Assembly (NCBI GenBank): GCA_027382625.1
Contig: JAJKFJ010020759.1
Span: 62,001-126,000 of the forward strand
DNA from: Tetmemena sp. SeJ-2015
Taxonomy: Eukaryota > Ciliophora > Spirotrichea > Sporadotrichida > Oxytrichidae
Direction of reading: 5' to 3'
Length of the DNA stretch: 64,000 nucleotides
A program made the position numbers and the translations under genes. Positions 1 through 11,779 of this stretch are shown here, one piece after another (position 1 is the stretch's first letter; each line of letters opens with the position of its first letter). Below the pieces are notes generated by a model, which had not been told where the DNA came from, did not search any database, and worked only from the letters and a program-made list of their open reading frames with translations.

Positions 1-650
1 GAATGGAACAAAGATCTCGTTTCCTCAAAGGCAATTCTTGGGCTTGATGAGAAGAAAAGCTCTCAAAAAACCATCGAATGTCAACATGGATGGAGATCCA
101 AACTATCCTGAGATCTCAGTCATTAATATGTATGACGATGCGATGGAGATCCGGAGGTTGCTCTAATTCCTTCCTAACAAGGAAAAACTCTCAAACTTGC
201 CAGAACGAAGGTTCTTCTTGGCGTCCTTGCTACTGTACGTGAAGAGTACCTCAAAGAGATCATTGAATGCACACAGGAAGAGATTCTAATTAAGGGAGAA
301 CGACCCAAAGAAGCAAGGAAAAGTTATCAAGCGACAGAATGCGGTTAGAGCAGCCTTCAGAAGTATCCTACTTCTTAGTAAGTTTTAGAGTTAACTGTGT
401 AGAGAAAACCTGGCACTGGCATCTACTTAATTAAGGAGAGAGCAAAGGTATTCAGAGCCGGAAGCAAATACAAGCATGAGGTGAGCAGCGTCTATCACTA
501 TAGAAACTTAGGGACGACGAGAGATGCACATAGATGCGGAAGCAGGTTCGAAGATGAGGAAGCCAGGTCCATCTGGCCCAGCAGAAGAGAGAAAGGAACC
601 TCTAAGAATCCCTTCTTCCCACTTCCCAGATAAGCAAAAGTGACTTAAGT
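1..650 (+). pseudogene. decayed coding sequence, probably transposon-associated
   Basis: This stretch is GC-richer than the AT-rich DNA that dominates the window and holds overlapping open segments on the plus strand when TAA/TAG are read as Gln. The longest begins near 50 (MRRKALKKPSNVNMDG...) and is rich in Lys and Arg. A second frame has an acidic helix-like piece near 240-340 (EYLKEIIECTQEEIL). No single frame runs through, so it looks decayed. It converges on the minus-strand transposase that ends at 685. TBE elements of Oxytricha carry a small basic ORF beside the transposase, which would fit, but I do not recognise the sequence. It is cut by the window edge. Confidence 0.3.
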
Positions 651-684
651 CATTAAGTTAAGCTTAAAAACTTTTCCTAAATAT

Positions 685-1690
685 TCACTCTACCTTATCT
701 CGAGCATAACTTGTCTTCTCTTCTTCCACTCTCACAACTACTAACTCACTATTAAATCCTCTGTATCGATATGCTTAATCATGCATCAAGTGATAGAGCA
801 GCAGCTTCTTATAGTGTCCCTTAACTAAGTTCCAGTAAAACTCAATGCCATTGAACTCTGGCGAGTATGGAACATTAAAAAGCAGGAGTGATGTTCAACT
901 CAGCGTATGCCTTCTTCGCTTCCTTTGTCTGTGTACGCTGAGGAGGTTGACAACGAGTAGAACGATCTCACCGTATGTGATCTTCTCTCTGAGCTTTTTA
1001 AGGAACGCAACATACTGGTCTCTCTCGCTTGATAGAGGAGGATGAAGGACATAAGCTTCTAGGCCTGAGTCTTCGCTGATCCCTGCAAGTAACGCACTTG
1101 TAGTTCATATTTACTTTCTACTCGTAAACTTCTATGTTAACGTGCTTCTCGTACCAACTCTTTCTTCATGAAGGTGTTGTGTTGAACAGTCGCTCAAAGC
1201 TCTAGCAAATTCCGCCATCCTCTCACCACCTGAGCAGGCTAGTTGTAATTATATTTCAGATTAATTATATAAAATGGGCTTATGATTCATACGCGCTTCA
1301 CTCGATCTCACAGTTTCTTGTACGATATGCAATTCAACGATACGATGTTTGCTAGCAGTCTACGGAGAGATCTTGAAATAAGGAAACTATGGAAAATCTT
1401 TGCGCGCTACTCCAAACTGAAGTGCGCTAGTGGCGTCTAAGAGTTTGAGGATCAATCAAATTATTGATTTGCACATCTTGAAACTTAGAAGTGCGAATGA
1501 GGAACAGCTGCAACTCTAACTTTCTCATCTGCAAAGCAACTTTAAAATGCGAGAGTATAGTGCGCGCTGGCACTTTCAACATTTTTGCGATGGAGTTGAT
1601 GATGAGAACTGGCTATTACTACTGATAAGGGTGACTAAATCCATACCTTAGAGTCAAAGTGAAACTGAGATAGGATGGATCATGAAGTTA
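685..1690 (-). pseudogene. Tc1/mariner-type (DD34E) transposase, frameshifted
   Basis: Reading the minus strand with the ciliate code gives pieces of a DDE transposase in several frames. There is an N-terminal helix-turn-helix-like segment (IAKMLRVPARTILSHLKVAL in the copy at 36 kb; the same with small changes here, about 1500-1640). Then comes a segment around 1060-1200 that aligns with VCADEAVFTHNTF of the other copy, which carries the first catalytic Asp. LLVDN..SVHRQ follows at about 930-960 (second Asp), and NVPYSPEFNGIEFYW near 835-885 (the Glu). The Asp-to-Glu spacing is 34 residues, the Tc1 signature. Frames shift at least four times and small insertions are present relative to the 36-kb copy, so it cannot encode an intact enzyme. 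It resembles the 42-kDa transposase of TBE elements in kind; whether it is a TBE relative needs a database comparison. Confidence 0.75.
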
Positions 1691-1731
1691 TTTTTGATTA
1701 ATTTCGCGTTTGACTCGCATGATTATAAGTA

Positions 1732-1790
1732 TTATTGAGAAAATCAGTGAGTTGATCAATAATTTGAAATAGAAATAAATAACAGCCAAT
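1732..1790 (+). repeat. left terminal inverted repeat
   Basis: Perfect 59-bp inverted partner of 3478-3536; the preceding TA (1730-1731) is the left copy of the target duplication. Confidence 0.9.
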
Positions 1791-1840
1791 TAATTAATAA
1801 TCACTAAAATAATATTCGGATTTGATATAGCAGATCAGAA

Positions 1841-3079
1841 ATGGAAAACTTTCTTCGCAAAGAGTTGGAGCAATACAAAGATTTTAGCCTCCTGTCATAG
1901 TCACGCTTTACGAAATGCAACTTGGATCCCTCACTTTTCTTTGAGAGCAGAGGCTACGAGTTCCTGAGGAGCAAATCTGGAAAGAATGTTGGCGCTATAA
2001 ATGAGTTCTTCAAGGATCAAGGAGAGTACAGGAGCATTTTCCCCTAGATACTTTCAAATTGGCACATAGCTTTAAAATGTGAACTAGTGGGGCGCAGGAC
2101 CAAAGGGACAGTGTTTGCAGCAGCCTTCTTTATTTGCGAGGTAGCTAATGATCTGAACTGTTTCATTCTTCACATCGCTACGAGGACAGGATATCGAGGC
2201 CAGGGTTCTGGGAAAGCGTTCCTCGAAGATGTGGTGCAGTATATGAAGTAGCAAGAAGACTATAGCCGAAGGAGTATGACACTTGTGGCAGGATTAGGTT
2301 AGAAATCTAGTGCTGTCGGGTACTTCACTAAAATGGGGTTTACTCAAAACATCGAGCTTAGATACAGGGGTCTTGAATGGGAGGGAAGGAAGGTGATGTG
2401 TCATAGAATAGGTCAAAGCATGGAGTAAGAATTACAAAAAATGGAAAAGTATAATTCAACCCCGCCAATTCGCACCCTCGAACACCACGCCATTTCGCAC
2501 CAATCTAAGAAACTTTCCAATCAGCTGAAAATCAACGAGAAATCTAATTAGCAGGGGTTGGGACTCATCCGAAATACTGTTTAAGCTCGTGCGCAGGGCT
2601 TCGGAGGTTCAGGAGAAATACTCAAAGCTTATGAAGAGAAGGGGCCGAGTCTAAAAGTGGAGGGCAATAAAGAGAGGTCAGACAAAAGCGCTAAGATGAG
2701 TCCCAGGAGAAGTCAGAATGAGCCTAGCTAAACCAAGCTATTAGCTAAGAGAAAAGAGATGGAAAGAGATCACTCTCAGGCTCAAGAGTGCGAGTAGATG
2801 AGAAAGGGTATAGGATTTGAAGGCTAACAGCTCAAGGAGGTCTTGAAAAGCAGAGATGGCACTTTCTATAAGCATTGCTGTTTCTAGGGATGCAAATCGC
2901 TTAAACCTATTTCTGGAGACCACTGGAGCAGGCATGCATCGGCGCATAAAAAAAGGATGCATCCGATGATATCATTGAGTACAAAAGATGCTATGGAGAC
3001 TAGTGCAAGACATGCTCAGAGAGTAAGTTAAGAAAAGATATCTATAACCATATATGGTGCGAAATGGCGGGGTGTTTGA
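1841..3079 (+). CDS. GNAT-like N-acetyltransferase with C-terminal C2H2-like zinc finger (element-encoded)
   Basis: An uninterrupted 412-codon frame (ATG 1841, TGA 3077-3079) with TAA/TAG as Gln. Residues about 70-190 look like a GNAT fold: strand AAAFFICEVAND, strand CFILHIATRTGYRGQGSGKA with the acetyl-CoA loop R-G-Q-G-S-G, a helix FLEDVVQYM, then LVAGLGQKSSAVGYFTKMGF matching the typical motif B end. The middle (about 210-330) is charged and Gln-rich. A C2H2-like finger (C-C-F-Q-G-C ... H-W-S-R-H-A-S-A-H) lies near residues 350-372. The ORF sits wholly inside the TIR-bounded element, so it is probably an accessory protein of the element. The part downstream of about 2460 is bounded by a 42-bp inverted repeat and may be a nested insertion, in which case the original protein ended differently. 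Substrate unknown. Confidence 0.65.
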
Positions 3080-3097
3080 GGGTGCGAATTTGCGGGG
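2460..3097. repeat. segment bounded by 42-bp inverted repeats inside the GNAT ORF
   Basis: 2460-2501 (CCCCGCCAATTCGCACCCTC...) and 3056-3097 are near-perfect inverted copies (three to four mismatches in 42). Both arms are in the translated frame, so the ORF reads through one arm and ends in the other. This suggests a nested 638-bp insertion that brought its own coding sequence. AATTC occurs just outside both ends (a few bases away), so a clean target duplication cannot be stated. Confidence 0.6.
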
Positions 3098-3297
3098 TAA
3101 AAATTCTCTCTTTAAATTTCCTAAAATTATTTGCTCATCTACTTATAGACATAAATAAAGAGCAGAGTAGGCATGGTAAGCATAAGCAACTGAAGTGCGA
3201 ATTCTGCCTAGCCACCAAAACATCAGAGTGCTTTGCGAAGGGATCTGAGATACAAATGTGCAAATAGTGTTGGAACAGATTGTTTTAAGAAAACTGA
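3064..3297 (+). CDS. small ORF with GATA-type zinc finger
   Basis: A 77-residue frame ending in TGA at 3295-3297. The recognisable part is CEFCLATKTSECFAKG then SEIQMCKQCWNRLF: Cys-X2-Cys-X17-Cys-X2-Cys, the GATA spacing. The ATG at 3064 lies inside the inverted-repeat arm, so it is probably not the native start; the finger more likely continued an upstream exon of the element protein before the nested insertion. It sits inside the right TIR. DNA binding of element ends would be a natural role but is inference. Confidence 0.5.
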
Positions 3298-3477
3298 GCC
3301 TGAAGATCAAGGATGTGGGGCCAACTCAAGTTTGAGTAATCCTTTTGAAATATTAGAATAGAAAGTGAAGTGCTGGTGATTAAACTACAGACCTAATAGT
3401 TATTTTTCAAAAATTAAGTTAAACGTTAAGAAAATTCAAAATAAGGTTTCAAACCCCAATTACAAAAAGGGAAAATT

Positions 3478-3536
3478 ATTGGCTGTTATTTATTTCTATT
3501 TCAAATTATTGATCAACTCACTGATTTTCTCAATAA
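3478..3536 (-). repeat. right terminal inverted repeat
   Basis: Perfect 59-bp inverted partner of 1732-1790; followed by TA at 3537-3538. Confidence 0.9.
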
Positions 3537-3619
3537 TAAAGAAATTAATTATACTCAACTTATTTTCACTTTCTTATCATATTATGGGGTTTTGATTGTA
3601 TAATTCAATTTCTGATATT

Positions 3620-3995
3620 CATCTGCATGATAAGATTGGCTTCTCTCACGATCTGAAAATAGGTTAGCCTCTGAAGTCTTACTTACAAAGTGGAATTAAA
3701 TTGGAGGTTAGGGAAGCATCTATCTCTAATTGATGGGCCGTTTTTCTTGATCCTTGGCCCATTTCTTCTCACAAGATTTCAGATGAATTGGAAATGCTCT
3801 TCTTCCGAACTCTTGACCACTATTTTTAGTAAATATGCAACAAATTTGCTCACCATACAAAGCAAAAGAGTAGTATCATGTTTGGAGACACTTGATACAA
3901 AAAATAAGAGATTGTTCAATATCTATGAGGGAGCAGAATTTGAATTTTCCTCCTCATCGTCACCTTGCGGCTAAGAACCTTTCTTTGGAGGTGAG
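3620..3995 (-). CDS. C2HC zinc-finger protein, partial MDSs
   Basis: On the minus strand about 3815-3700 encodes GQEFGRRAFPIHLKSCEKKW followed by a Lys/Pro-rich tail ending near LPQPP. This is the second half of a C2HC finger of the zf-C2HC (ZC2HC1-like) type, with the H-X3/4-C ligands and the conserved KKW/PQPP tail. Upstream on the same strand (about 3990-3930) is an acidic Ser-rich linker (PQGDDEEENSNSAPS) in a different frame. The first Cys pair is not in canonical spacing in the contiguous sequence, so an IES probably lies between about 3820 and 3930. These pieces look like an MDS group; start and stop were not found. Confidence 0.5.
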
Positions 3996-3999
3996 TTGA

Positions 4000-4700
4000 A
4001 AACCATAAAATTTTAAGAGTTGTTCTTTTGCATTCCACTTATGTGTAGTTGTGCTAAATGAGAGTTAGGATATTCTAAAATGAGAGTAAATTTCGACTTA
4101 CTTAGTTGAAAGTTATTTGGATTCTTGAAAGATTAATGGTGGCTGACTAGCTCTTATTTTCTAAATAAATTTAATTTGTTAATTTATTTAAAATTCTATA
4201 ATTCCCTTCTCTCTCCCTAAGAACTGATTTAACCTCCTACGCACAGCATTCCTCTATCAAAAATTCTCTATTTCTATTCTCCTCTACACTCCGATGAAAC
4301 ACTTCAATGGTGATTCAAGTATATGTTTTTTAATGTTAAATAATAATTATAATAGAATCCTCGAACCACTATAAATATGGATATTAATTTTTTCCAAAAA
4401 AAATACAAGAGCAATTTAATCATAATACTTAGCATCATAAATGCATTTTTTATTTTTCATAAGTCTCCTAGAGTGAATTTCAGGTCATTTTTATACATTG
4501 GATATCATATTATATTAATTTAAAAGCAATTTTTATAATAAAAAATATTGCCGTGCAAGATAGGCCTATATGAGTATGAATGGATTTAAATAAGTACTGC
4601 TGTTAAAGGATGCTTGATATTAGCATTTAAGGAACTTCCTCCAAAGAATATATATTAACTCTTCAAGATCTAGTAAAATATTATTCTTGAGGAGCTCATG
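4000..4700. other. AT-rich interval, no supported gene
   Basis: Low-complexity AT-rich sequence with no frame longer or more protein-like than chance under a one-stop code. Confidence 0.5.
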
Positions 4701-4939
4701 TATCCATAATTTGAACAACCAGTTGAGAGATAAAACTTATTAAATTAAATTAAAACATCAAAATTGCAGAAGAAATTGCTATCAAACAGTAGTTTGATTT
4801 AAATTTTGTATTAAATGAGCATGATTAAAACATTTTCATAAATCAAGCTGTAAAAATTAAATAAATTCGCAATTAATTGTTTATAAATCATATTTTATAA
4901 GAGTTTGATTTTTACTAAAAGAAGTTCAATCACTATTCT

Positions 4940-7900
4940 GAAGAAATGAAGTTAAGAGGATAGTTTATGAATTAATTCAAAATGTATTTTTATTGATGGA
5001 AAAAGAGAATAGGATTTAAAAATAAAATGCCATTTATAAAAAAAGAAAGTAACTTATAAACGCTTTGCTTGCTTTCTTAGAAGGCACGGAATTTAGCATT
5101 GATGATTCGTTTAAAGATGATTTAATATTAACAGACAAAAATGGATAACATCTGTTTAAATTTCAAAATCTAGCAAGAGATATAAAATGCAAATTTTTTT
5201 TAATTTTGGAGATAGTGATAGAGAGATGTTCTTAAAGATTGTAAATAAGGAAAAATTTTCTGACTTGATTGAAACTTTAACTGAAAGAGATATACCGCTT
5301 TCTAAAGTCAACTATTTTTTAAATTTCGTTTGAATAATTAACATAAATTAAGGAACATTTTGTAAATCTATATTAATAGAGTGTGCAAAAACACTTTTAA
5401 ATATGAATAAAGAGCTAAATTACTCACAATGAATAATTTAAAGATTCATTAATAAAAAATAATTATCTATCATATGCTTTTAAATATGGAAATAATTGTT
5501 CTATATTATGTATCATCTTAATGTGAGTAATTTTAAAGTATGTAAAAATTACTCAAATCATATTATTTTGTCATTGAAAGCCATCGGCCATTTTAAAATC
5601 TATCTATGAGTCTTCATTTATCGAGCAACTCTCTATTGCTGCTGTTTCATTTTTTAAAAATCATTTTGGAGTTTTAACCTCCATGTGTCTTTATTGTTAG
5701 TTTATTAATATTTTTAAATTATAAATTTCTTAATTTATGTTTTGTAATATGATTTTATAATAGACTTCTTAAGTAAGGTCTCATAGCTTTTTGGGCATTT
5801 AAGTTGAAAAAAGAAATATAGATAGGATTTTAATAGGTAATCGTGAATAAAAATGCTTAAAATATACAAAATAGACTTTATAGAACTACTTAGTATTCTC
5901 TATGAATTTTCTATTATTCTATAACTTAAAATGGTTTCTTTTCTCTCAATTTTTATTGTTGATTTTTATATTTGTGCGCATTTTTTTAGCTTTCTCGTCC
6001 TTTCCTAAAATAGGTGTAAATTCATGTAATAACGCTTGCTTTCTTATCAGAGTTGAATTTTTTAATCAAATGACTAAGATATTTCATAGATTTTAATAAG
6101 GAATATTTTCTTTCTATAATCAGCTCTGAAAGAATGTTATCAATGATGATGAATCTCTAAATTACAAGTCTATTTAATTAAAATTACATCATTTGTTTTG
6201 TGAAATTAAGAGCTAAACTAAAAAAGGTTTACCTACATTTAGGGTTAGTCATGAGATTTGACTCTTATTTAGTTATGATTTATCAGTAGCTAGAATTGCA
6301 TCTTTTTTCCTTCATTTTATTTTAATATTTGTTGTTGTTGTTCTAATTAATCAAATAATATACTGTTATTCAGTTGTACTTGCTATCATTAACAATTAAT
6401 TTGAAATGAAATATCTTCGATAAACTATTAAAATCCTATCTATACTGTAGAAACATTAAACTTCACACTCAAGCTTGTGGACTTTAATTTTTCGATTCTG
6501 GCAACAAAGTAGCATATATTTAAATAGTTTATAAAAAATGACCTATTTTTAGCAATGCATGATTATCTTCATTATTAATTTATTTCAGAGAATTGAACTC
6601 AACACACGGGTTCAATTATAATTTTATATCTTATATTTTTATTAAGGGAAGCTGCTAAAAATTAGGGCTGATGAAGTTCAAAGAGAAGACAATTTTATTT
6701 GCTACGATGACAGGAACGATTAAATTTGTCTATGTACACAATCTCATAATATCTTAGTTTCTATTCTATTTAATGCATATATTCAATTATCATTTTCTCT
6801 TCATTTTTTATTAGTAATTTAAGAGAAAAAACTCCTGAGTACGTTTAAAATAAGAGAGTCTTGATTATTATCATTAATGAGGATATTTTGAAGTTCTTAT
6901 TTATAGTTTATTGGTTTATTTAATAAAATTTGCTAATCAAAATGCTGTTTTTAAGATGATCGAAGCCATTTTTTCATTAAATTTTCTATTAAGCACAGGA
7001 AAAATCAGTCAAGAAATATAATTAAGTAAAAAAAATTATATAAAAATTTAAGTAATACTAAATAAATTTGTGCATAAATCTTGGGATTTATAATAATTTA
7101 GATTAAGCAATATGATTTTAGATAAAGTTTTATATTTTTAATATCACTCTCACAGAAGTTCCTCGTAAGAGTTTGAAATCTCTTTATACTAAAACTGAGT
7201 TTATTATTCTCTCTAGAATTATAGCTTCATCAAAAAGCTATTGTTCTCCAGGAATATTTATATTACAATTATAAAAAAGAATAGATAGTAATTTATTTGA
7301 TTTCTAGAGTGAACAAGACACCATAATTCCTTTATCAGATTGGTCAAATCTAGACTGATTAATTCATTATACTTTTAGCTTATGTATAAGTTATAAATTT
7401 GAATTTCAGAAATTGTCTAATTCTAATCCCTTAATCTTCAATAGTAATCAAATTAATTAAACAGTCAAAGTTTCTCTGTTTTATAAAATAGATTTAAATA
7501 AAAAATTTATAAGCATTTATGATTGATCTAAATAACAAAGAGGGAATTTCACCATTATTTCTGCTAAATTGCTTTGACTCTCAGATCTGCAGCTTGTCTG
7601 GAAGCCAATCTAAAATATGAATTTTTTATTTACCAAATATATCAGGATCACTCTAAAATATGATGAGTCTACTTTCCGTCAAAATTTTTTTAAAATGACC
7701 CATTTGATTAAATAATTTCTTATTTTGAAAGTGATAACCTTATTAAATTTTATGTAATTGAATAACCTCATTTTAAATCAATTTTAATCAACAGAAGTTA
7801 TAGCACAAAAAATATATGAAGCATGATTGACTTATGTCTCAAAAACTTTATAGCTATTAATATCACTGCAATGATTTTTTTTATAGAAAAAAAGTGATCT

Positions 7901-9060
7901 GAAGTTAAATTAAAGACCCTTACTTTATATTATAGTGTAATAGAATTTATCTAGTCCCAATCAGAAATGTCTGAGTCTAAAATAAATTCTTGATTATTTA
8001 TTGCAACATTTTTTTATGCTATCTATGAAAATAACTTTTTATTATAATAATTGTTAAATTTATATATTATGTAATAAGTATATAGAATAATCTGAATACA
8101 TTCTGTGAAGATATTTTTAATTTAATATTGAGGAATTTTATAAATAATATAAACAATAGTTTAAGCATTAAAGCCATAATAAAACTTTTTACAATAATGC
8201 CTACTACGAAATAAACTGCAAAATCAACGTCTTTGATACTACTCTTTTTTTATTCTTTTTGGCTGGGATGCTTATTCCACTCTGTAATGGTCATTTTTAC
8301 AGTCTAGGAAAAATAATAAATTGTAATATTAGCACAGGAATTTTCCCCACTTTTATTGATAAAGAAAGTCAAATAGGTTGCTTGCCTTTTTATATTGCAT
8401 TTTTATAATTAATTCTAATTTTACAAACTTCTAATATTTTATAGAGTGAAAATCTATTGATCCTCAATTATTCATTATCATTATTTACTTAATGCTTCAG
8501 ATAGTGTTTATTTGACTGTTTGAGAGCATCAAAATGATTGATAATATAGATTTTACAAAATATTGATTGAAAAAATAAGCATAGAAAAGGATTTGTATGG
8601 ATATTCTTGTATAACGATTACCATATAATAATATCTTTAAACCATCAGAGTGAAATTATAATTATATAAATAAGTAAATAAATAATTTGATTATTTTAAA
8701 TAATAAACAAGCAATAACTAGTCTTTGGAGTTTTAAAATATCTTCAAAGTACATAATAACATGGTTTATTAAAAATATGGGTATCCAGATCTTCAAGAAT
8801 CTTCAAGAGGTATTATACATTCATCCACAATTTTTAAAAGCTTTTAAGTTGCTTCTGTAAAGCCTTGACTAACTAAGATGAACCTCTTTTCATATGTGCT
8901 AAATTTGGTACTGTGAGCTATCCTTATCGGCCGAGCATTACTCCAAAATTAAAAAAAGGCAATTGTATATTTTATAAATTCCCACAATTATAGGCAACGT
9001 ACTTTCCCCATATGCTATTTTATATGGAATGAAGCAACCTCTCTAAAAATCAGTAAAAGA
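4940..9060 (+). CDS. scattered MDSs of an ankyrin-like repeat protein
   Basis: Several TGA-free plus-strand pieces of protein-like composition are spread through AT-rich DNA: about 5058-5210 (NALLAFLEGTEFSIDDSFKD...LTDKNGQHLFKFQNLARD), 5195-5332 (FGDSDREMFLKIVNKEKF...), 5350-5430 (GTFCKSILIECAKTLLNMNK), 5595-5700, 6130-6260, 7138-7360, 7545-7640, 8195-8500 (INCKINVFDTTLFLFFLAG...) and 8850-9050 (DEPLFICAKFGTVSYPY). The last and the DKNG...LFKFQNLA piece resemble ankyrin repeats (PLHxAAxxGxx). Pieces change frame from one to the next, as expected for MDSs split by IESs. I could not fix the pointers, so one gene or two is open; start and stop are not placed. Confidence 0.4.
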
Positions 9061-9499
9061 CTAAAGCAATTGCTAATAACAGTAAAGCTGGCTTCCTAGC
9101 AAATAGTTTAAAAAATCGGGGCTGAAATTATAATATAAACAAAATTCCTTTTAAGAAGGAAAAAGGGAAATAAGATAATTGAGAATCTAAAAATGTTCTA
9201 TTTTTTATATTTAAATATAAATAATAATTTAAAAATGAAAGGTATCTATACTATTTAGATCGAAATATTGAATTATACTTTTATTAATTTATTTCTTAAA
9301 TAATCAAAATAAATTTATAAGATTATACATGTTGGAAAAAAACTCAGATATAAAATTTAATAATCAATATTGTGTATTAATTTTAAAATACTTAGTTGGA
9401 AGATTAAGAGGAGATAGCATATAAAGAATAATGGGAATATTTTTTAGTGATATAAGCATTAAATTATATGATATATTACAATCTTTAGAAAGAAAATAC

Positions 9500-10360
9500 G
9501 GGGGAGGGAGGGAAGTGCACCTCCCCCCCTTTTTATGGCCAAAATAGCCCAAAAATCGTCCATGTAGGCCGAAATGAGCCAAAAATGCCAAAAAATTAAG
9601 AGTTTTTGGCTTTCGAAATTTCCTTGAGGGTCAAATTTCATGATTTCAATTTTTTCAAAAATTTTCTATTTTTTTGTTATTAAGTCTAATTTTGATAAAT
9701 ACTTTTATGTTTTTGGGACCCCATCTCATTTGAACTCTTATATATTCTTCTTCAAAATAGTGAGACTAAGAAATGATTATCAAAAAAAGGTGGGAGTAGT
9801 TCAGCAATTAATTTCCAAGAAGTTTAAATGCTATTATCAAAATCGTAAATAAAGATTGCTATCTTTTATAAAATAGAATTAGCGAGACCTTTTCTTTGTT
9901 AAAGTCAGGATAAGAAACCAAATACTGCCATAGATGAAATTATCTTGACTTTGAACTTAACTTGCTATATTCTTCTTAAGTAAATAAATTCGAGGAAAAA
10001 TTTATCTATGTTGAAGGAAGTCAAATAACTGCATTATTTATAAATACTTATGGCTGATTTAACTTATAGCCTCTATCTGTGGCGAATATTGTAGATCTTG
10101 GTGATACTGATCAAGAATATGCCTAAATTTGCCCTATATTATTTAATAACTATTATTTTAATGTTAAATTTGATTTGAAACATATTTTGAGTAATTTTTT
10201 GAAAAAATTGAAATCATGAAATTTGACCCTCAAGGAAATTTCGAAGGCCAAAAACTCTTAATTTTTTGGCATTTTTGGCTCATTTCGGCCTATATGGACG
10301 ATTTTTGGGCTATTTTGACCATAAAAAGGGGGGGAGGTGCACTTCCGTCCCCCCCCCCCG
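9500..10360. mobile_element. MITE with about 155-bp TIRs and 8-bp target duplication
   Basis: The arms (about 9500-9660 and 10200-10360) are long inverted repeats beginning with G/C runs (GGGGGGAGGTGCACTTCC) and ending near TTTTTTCAATTTC. They are flanked by GAAAATAC at 9492-9499 and 10361-10368, an 8-bp duplication. The 500-bp interior is AT-rich without a convincing gene. Related copies: 29940-30680 and 60838-61425. An 8-bp duplication would suit a hAT-like transposase, but no such transposase is in the window. Confidence 0.8.
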
Positions 10361-11053
10361 GAAAATACATTGAAACATAAACTGTTTTATAATATTTTAT
10401 TTTTCATTCTTAATATTTTAAAAATCAAAAAATTTAAAGAGTTAATTTTTAATTTTATCTTATGGAGATTAGGATTTAATATAATTTTTTAAGTTGATTT
10501 AAATATTTTGAGAGCTAACCTCAACCTAGTATTTTATAATAGATAAATATGAGAGGCGAATTTATAATCTTAGAAAAATAAAGGAGGGAGAAAGTATTTC
10601 TAACGAATGTATATACAGAATATTTTGAATCAAGGATAGAAAAAGTTTTCAATTAGACATATTGGTCTAAGTATAATTTCAAGATTCAAAATTACGTTTT
10701 AGATATATTTACAAATAAATTCATTGTAAATATTCCATTATCTCTTAAGGATAAAAGTTTAGAGAATTTTATCATTTCAAAGTAGGTTTAAAATGGGGCT
10801 AGATGGCTGAAAAATCTAAGAAATAAAACTGAAAATTTTGATAATAAAAGTATGCTGGCTACAAATCTTAAATGATCCATCTTTATTTCTCAGCTAAATG
10901 ATAAAAGTGTTTTAGTGTTGTAAGTAATATAATTATTCTTCTTCAAATTGATAGAATATAATTTTATTGTAGATATCTTTGATGAATTTGAGCATTTAGT
11001 AATAAGTATAAAGTTGGAAGAGTTGAAAGTATCTTTATTATTATTTGCAAGGC

Positions 11054-11452
11054 ATGAATACTGAGTAGATAGATGCTTACATTGACGAGTAGTTAGCTTT
11101 GAAGGAAAAGGAGTCAAAATCAAATAGAAGCAGCTTGACCCCAGCAAATTATGTTTTAATTCTACAAGAAGCAAGAAATAACAGAGAAAGGATTTGTTCC
11201 AACTTAATCAAAGAAACAAAACTACAAAGGCTCTCAAGATAAGCTATGAATCTGAATTAAATGTAGGACAAATTGTCTCCAAACAACAATCTATTCTTTT
11301 ATTTTTTAATAAATAGGGCTTTTAATTTAGTTGTTAATGCATGGCAGTGTATATTTAAAATATATTATTAGAAATTATCAACTTATATTTTCCTCATAAA
11401 ATATTTTTAATCAAATTAAATTATGATTATCAACAATTATCAAGTCGAGTGA
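11054..11452 (+). CDS. hypothetical protein, coiled-coil-like N-terminus
   Basis: A TGA-bounded frame of 132 codons starting MNTEQIDAYIDEQLALKEKE. The first 75 residues are rich in Lys, Glu, Arg and Gln with a regular heptad-like pattern (ANYVLILQEARNNRERIC); the rest is hydrophobic and AT-rich and may be IES read-through. Another open segment (VDIFDEFEHLVISIKLEEL) lies just upstream in a different frame at about 10960-11040, so the true gene probably starts earlier. Not recognised. Confidence 0.4.
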
Positions 11453-11779
11453 AGAAAAAAAGTTTCAATCAAAAACTTTGAAACAAAATTAATAAATAAA
11501 CTTCATTATAAGTTATTGTTTAATAAAATATGGATGAGTAATTTTGAAGTGTTTTAATTAGGAAGAACATTAAATAAATATGCTAATCTGTGTACAATTA
11601 TAAATCATTTTAAAAAAAAAGGCCCTTAACTCTCGCTATTATGATAGAACGACAAAATATTTAGTAAATTATATTTTTAAAAAATATTATATATTAAGAA
11701 TATAACCAATAATTAAAATTATTCTAATTTGTTAGCAGTGATTAAGTTATACAATGCATCTCACTACGAGCTTTTAAAT

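Larger units (their letters stand above)
1732..3536 (+). mobile_element. 1.8-kb element with 59-bp perfect TIRs and TA duplication
   Basis: Positions 1732-1790 and 3478-3536 are perfect 59-bp inverted copies of each other (outer end TTATTGAGAAAATC). Each is flanked by TA (1730-1731 and 3537-3538), the target duplication typical of Tc1/mariner-superfamily insertions. The interior carries one long ORF (GNAT plus C2H2-like finger) and a second zinc-finger ORF, but no transposase. It lies just outside the transposase remnant at 685-1690. It may be a non-autonomous element mobilised by a related transposase, or the distal gene module of a larger TBE-like element. Confidence 0.8.

Noticed and set aside
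845..1045. Plus-strand ORF of 66 residues
   Set aside because: Antisense shadow of the transposase C-terminal region, whose DDE motifs read on the minus strand.
9364..9641. Two overlapping minus-strand ORFs
   Set aside because: They run through the GC-rich arm of the MITE; no protein-like pattern beyond the repeat.
10340..10360. C-rich run considered as a telomeric C4A4 repeat
   Set aside because: It is the G/C-run end of a MITE arm; no alternating C4A4 units are present, and none were seen elsewhere.
10890..11174. Minus-strand ORF of 94 residues
   Set aside because: Antisense to a plus-strand frame with better helical composition and ciliate-code continuity.
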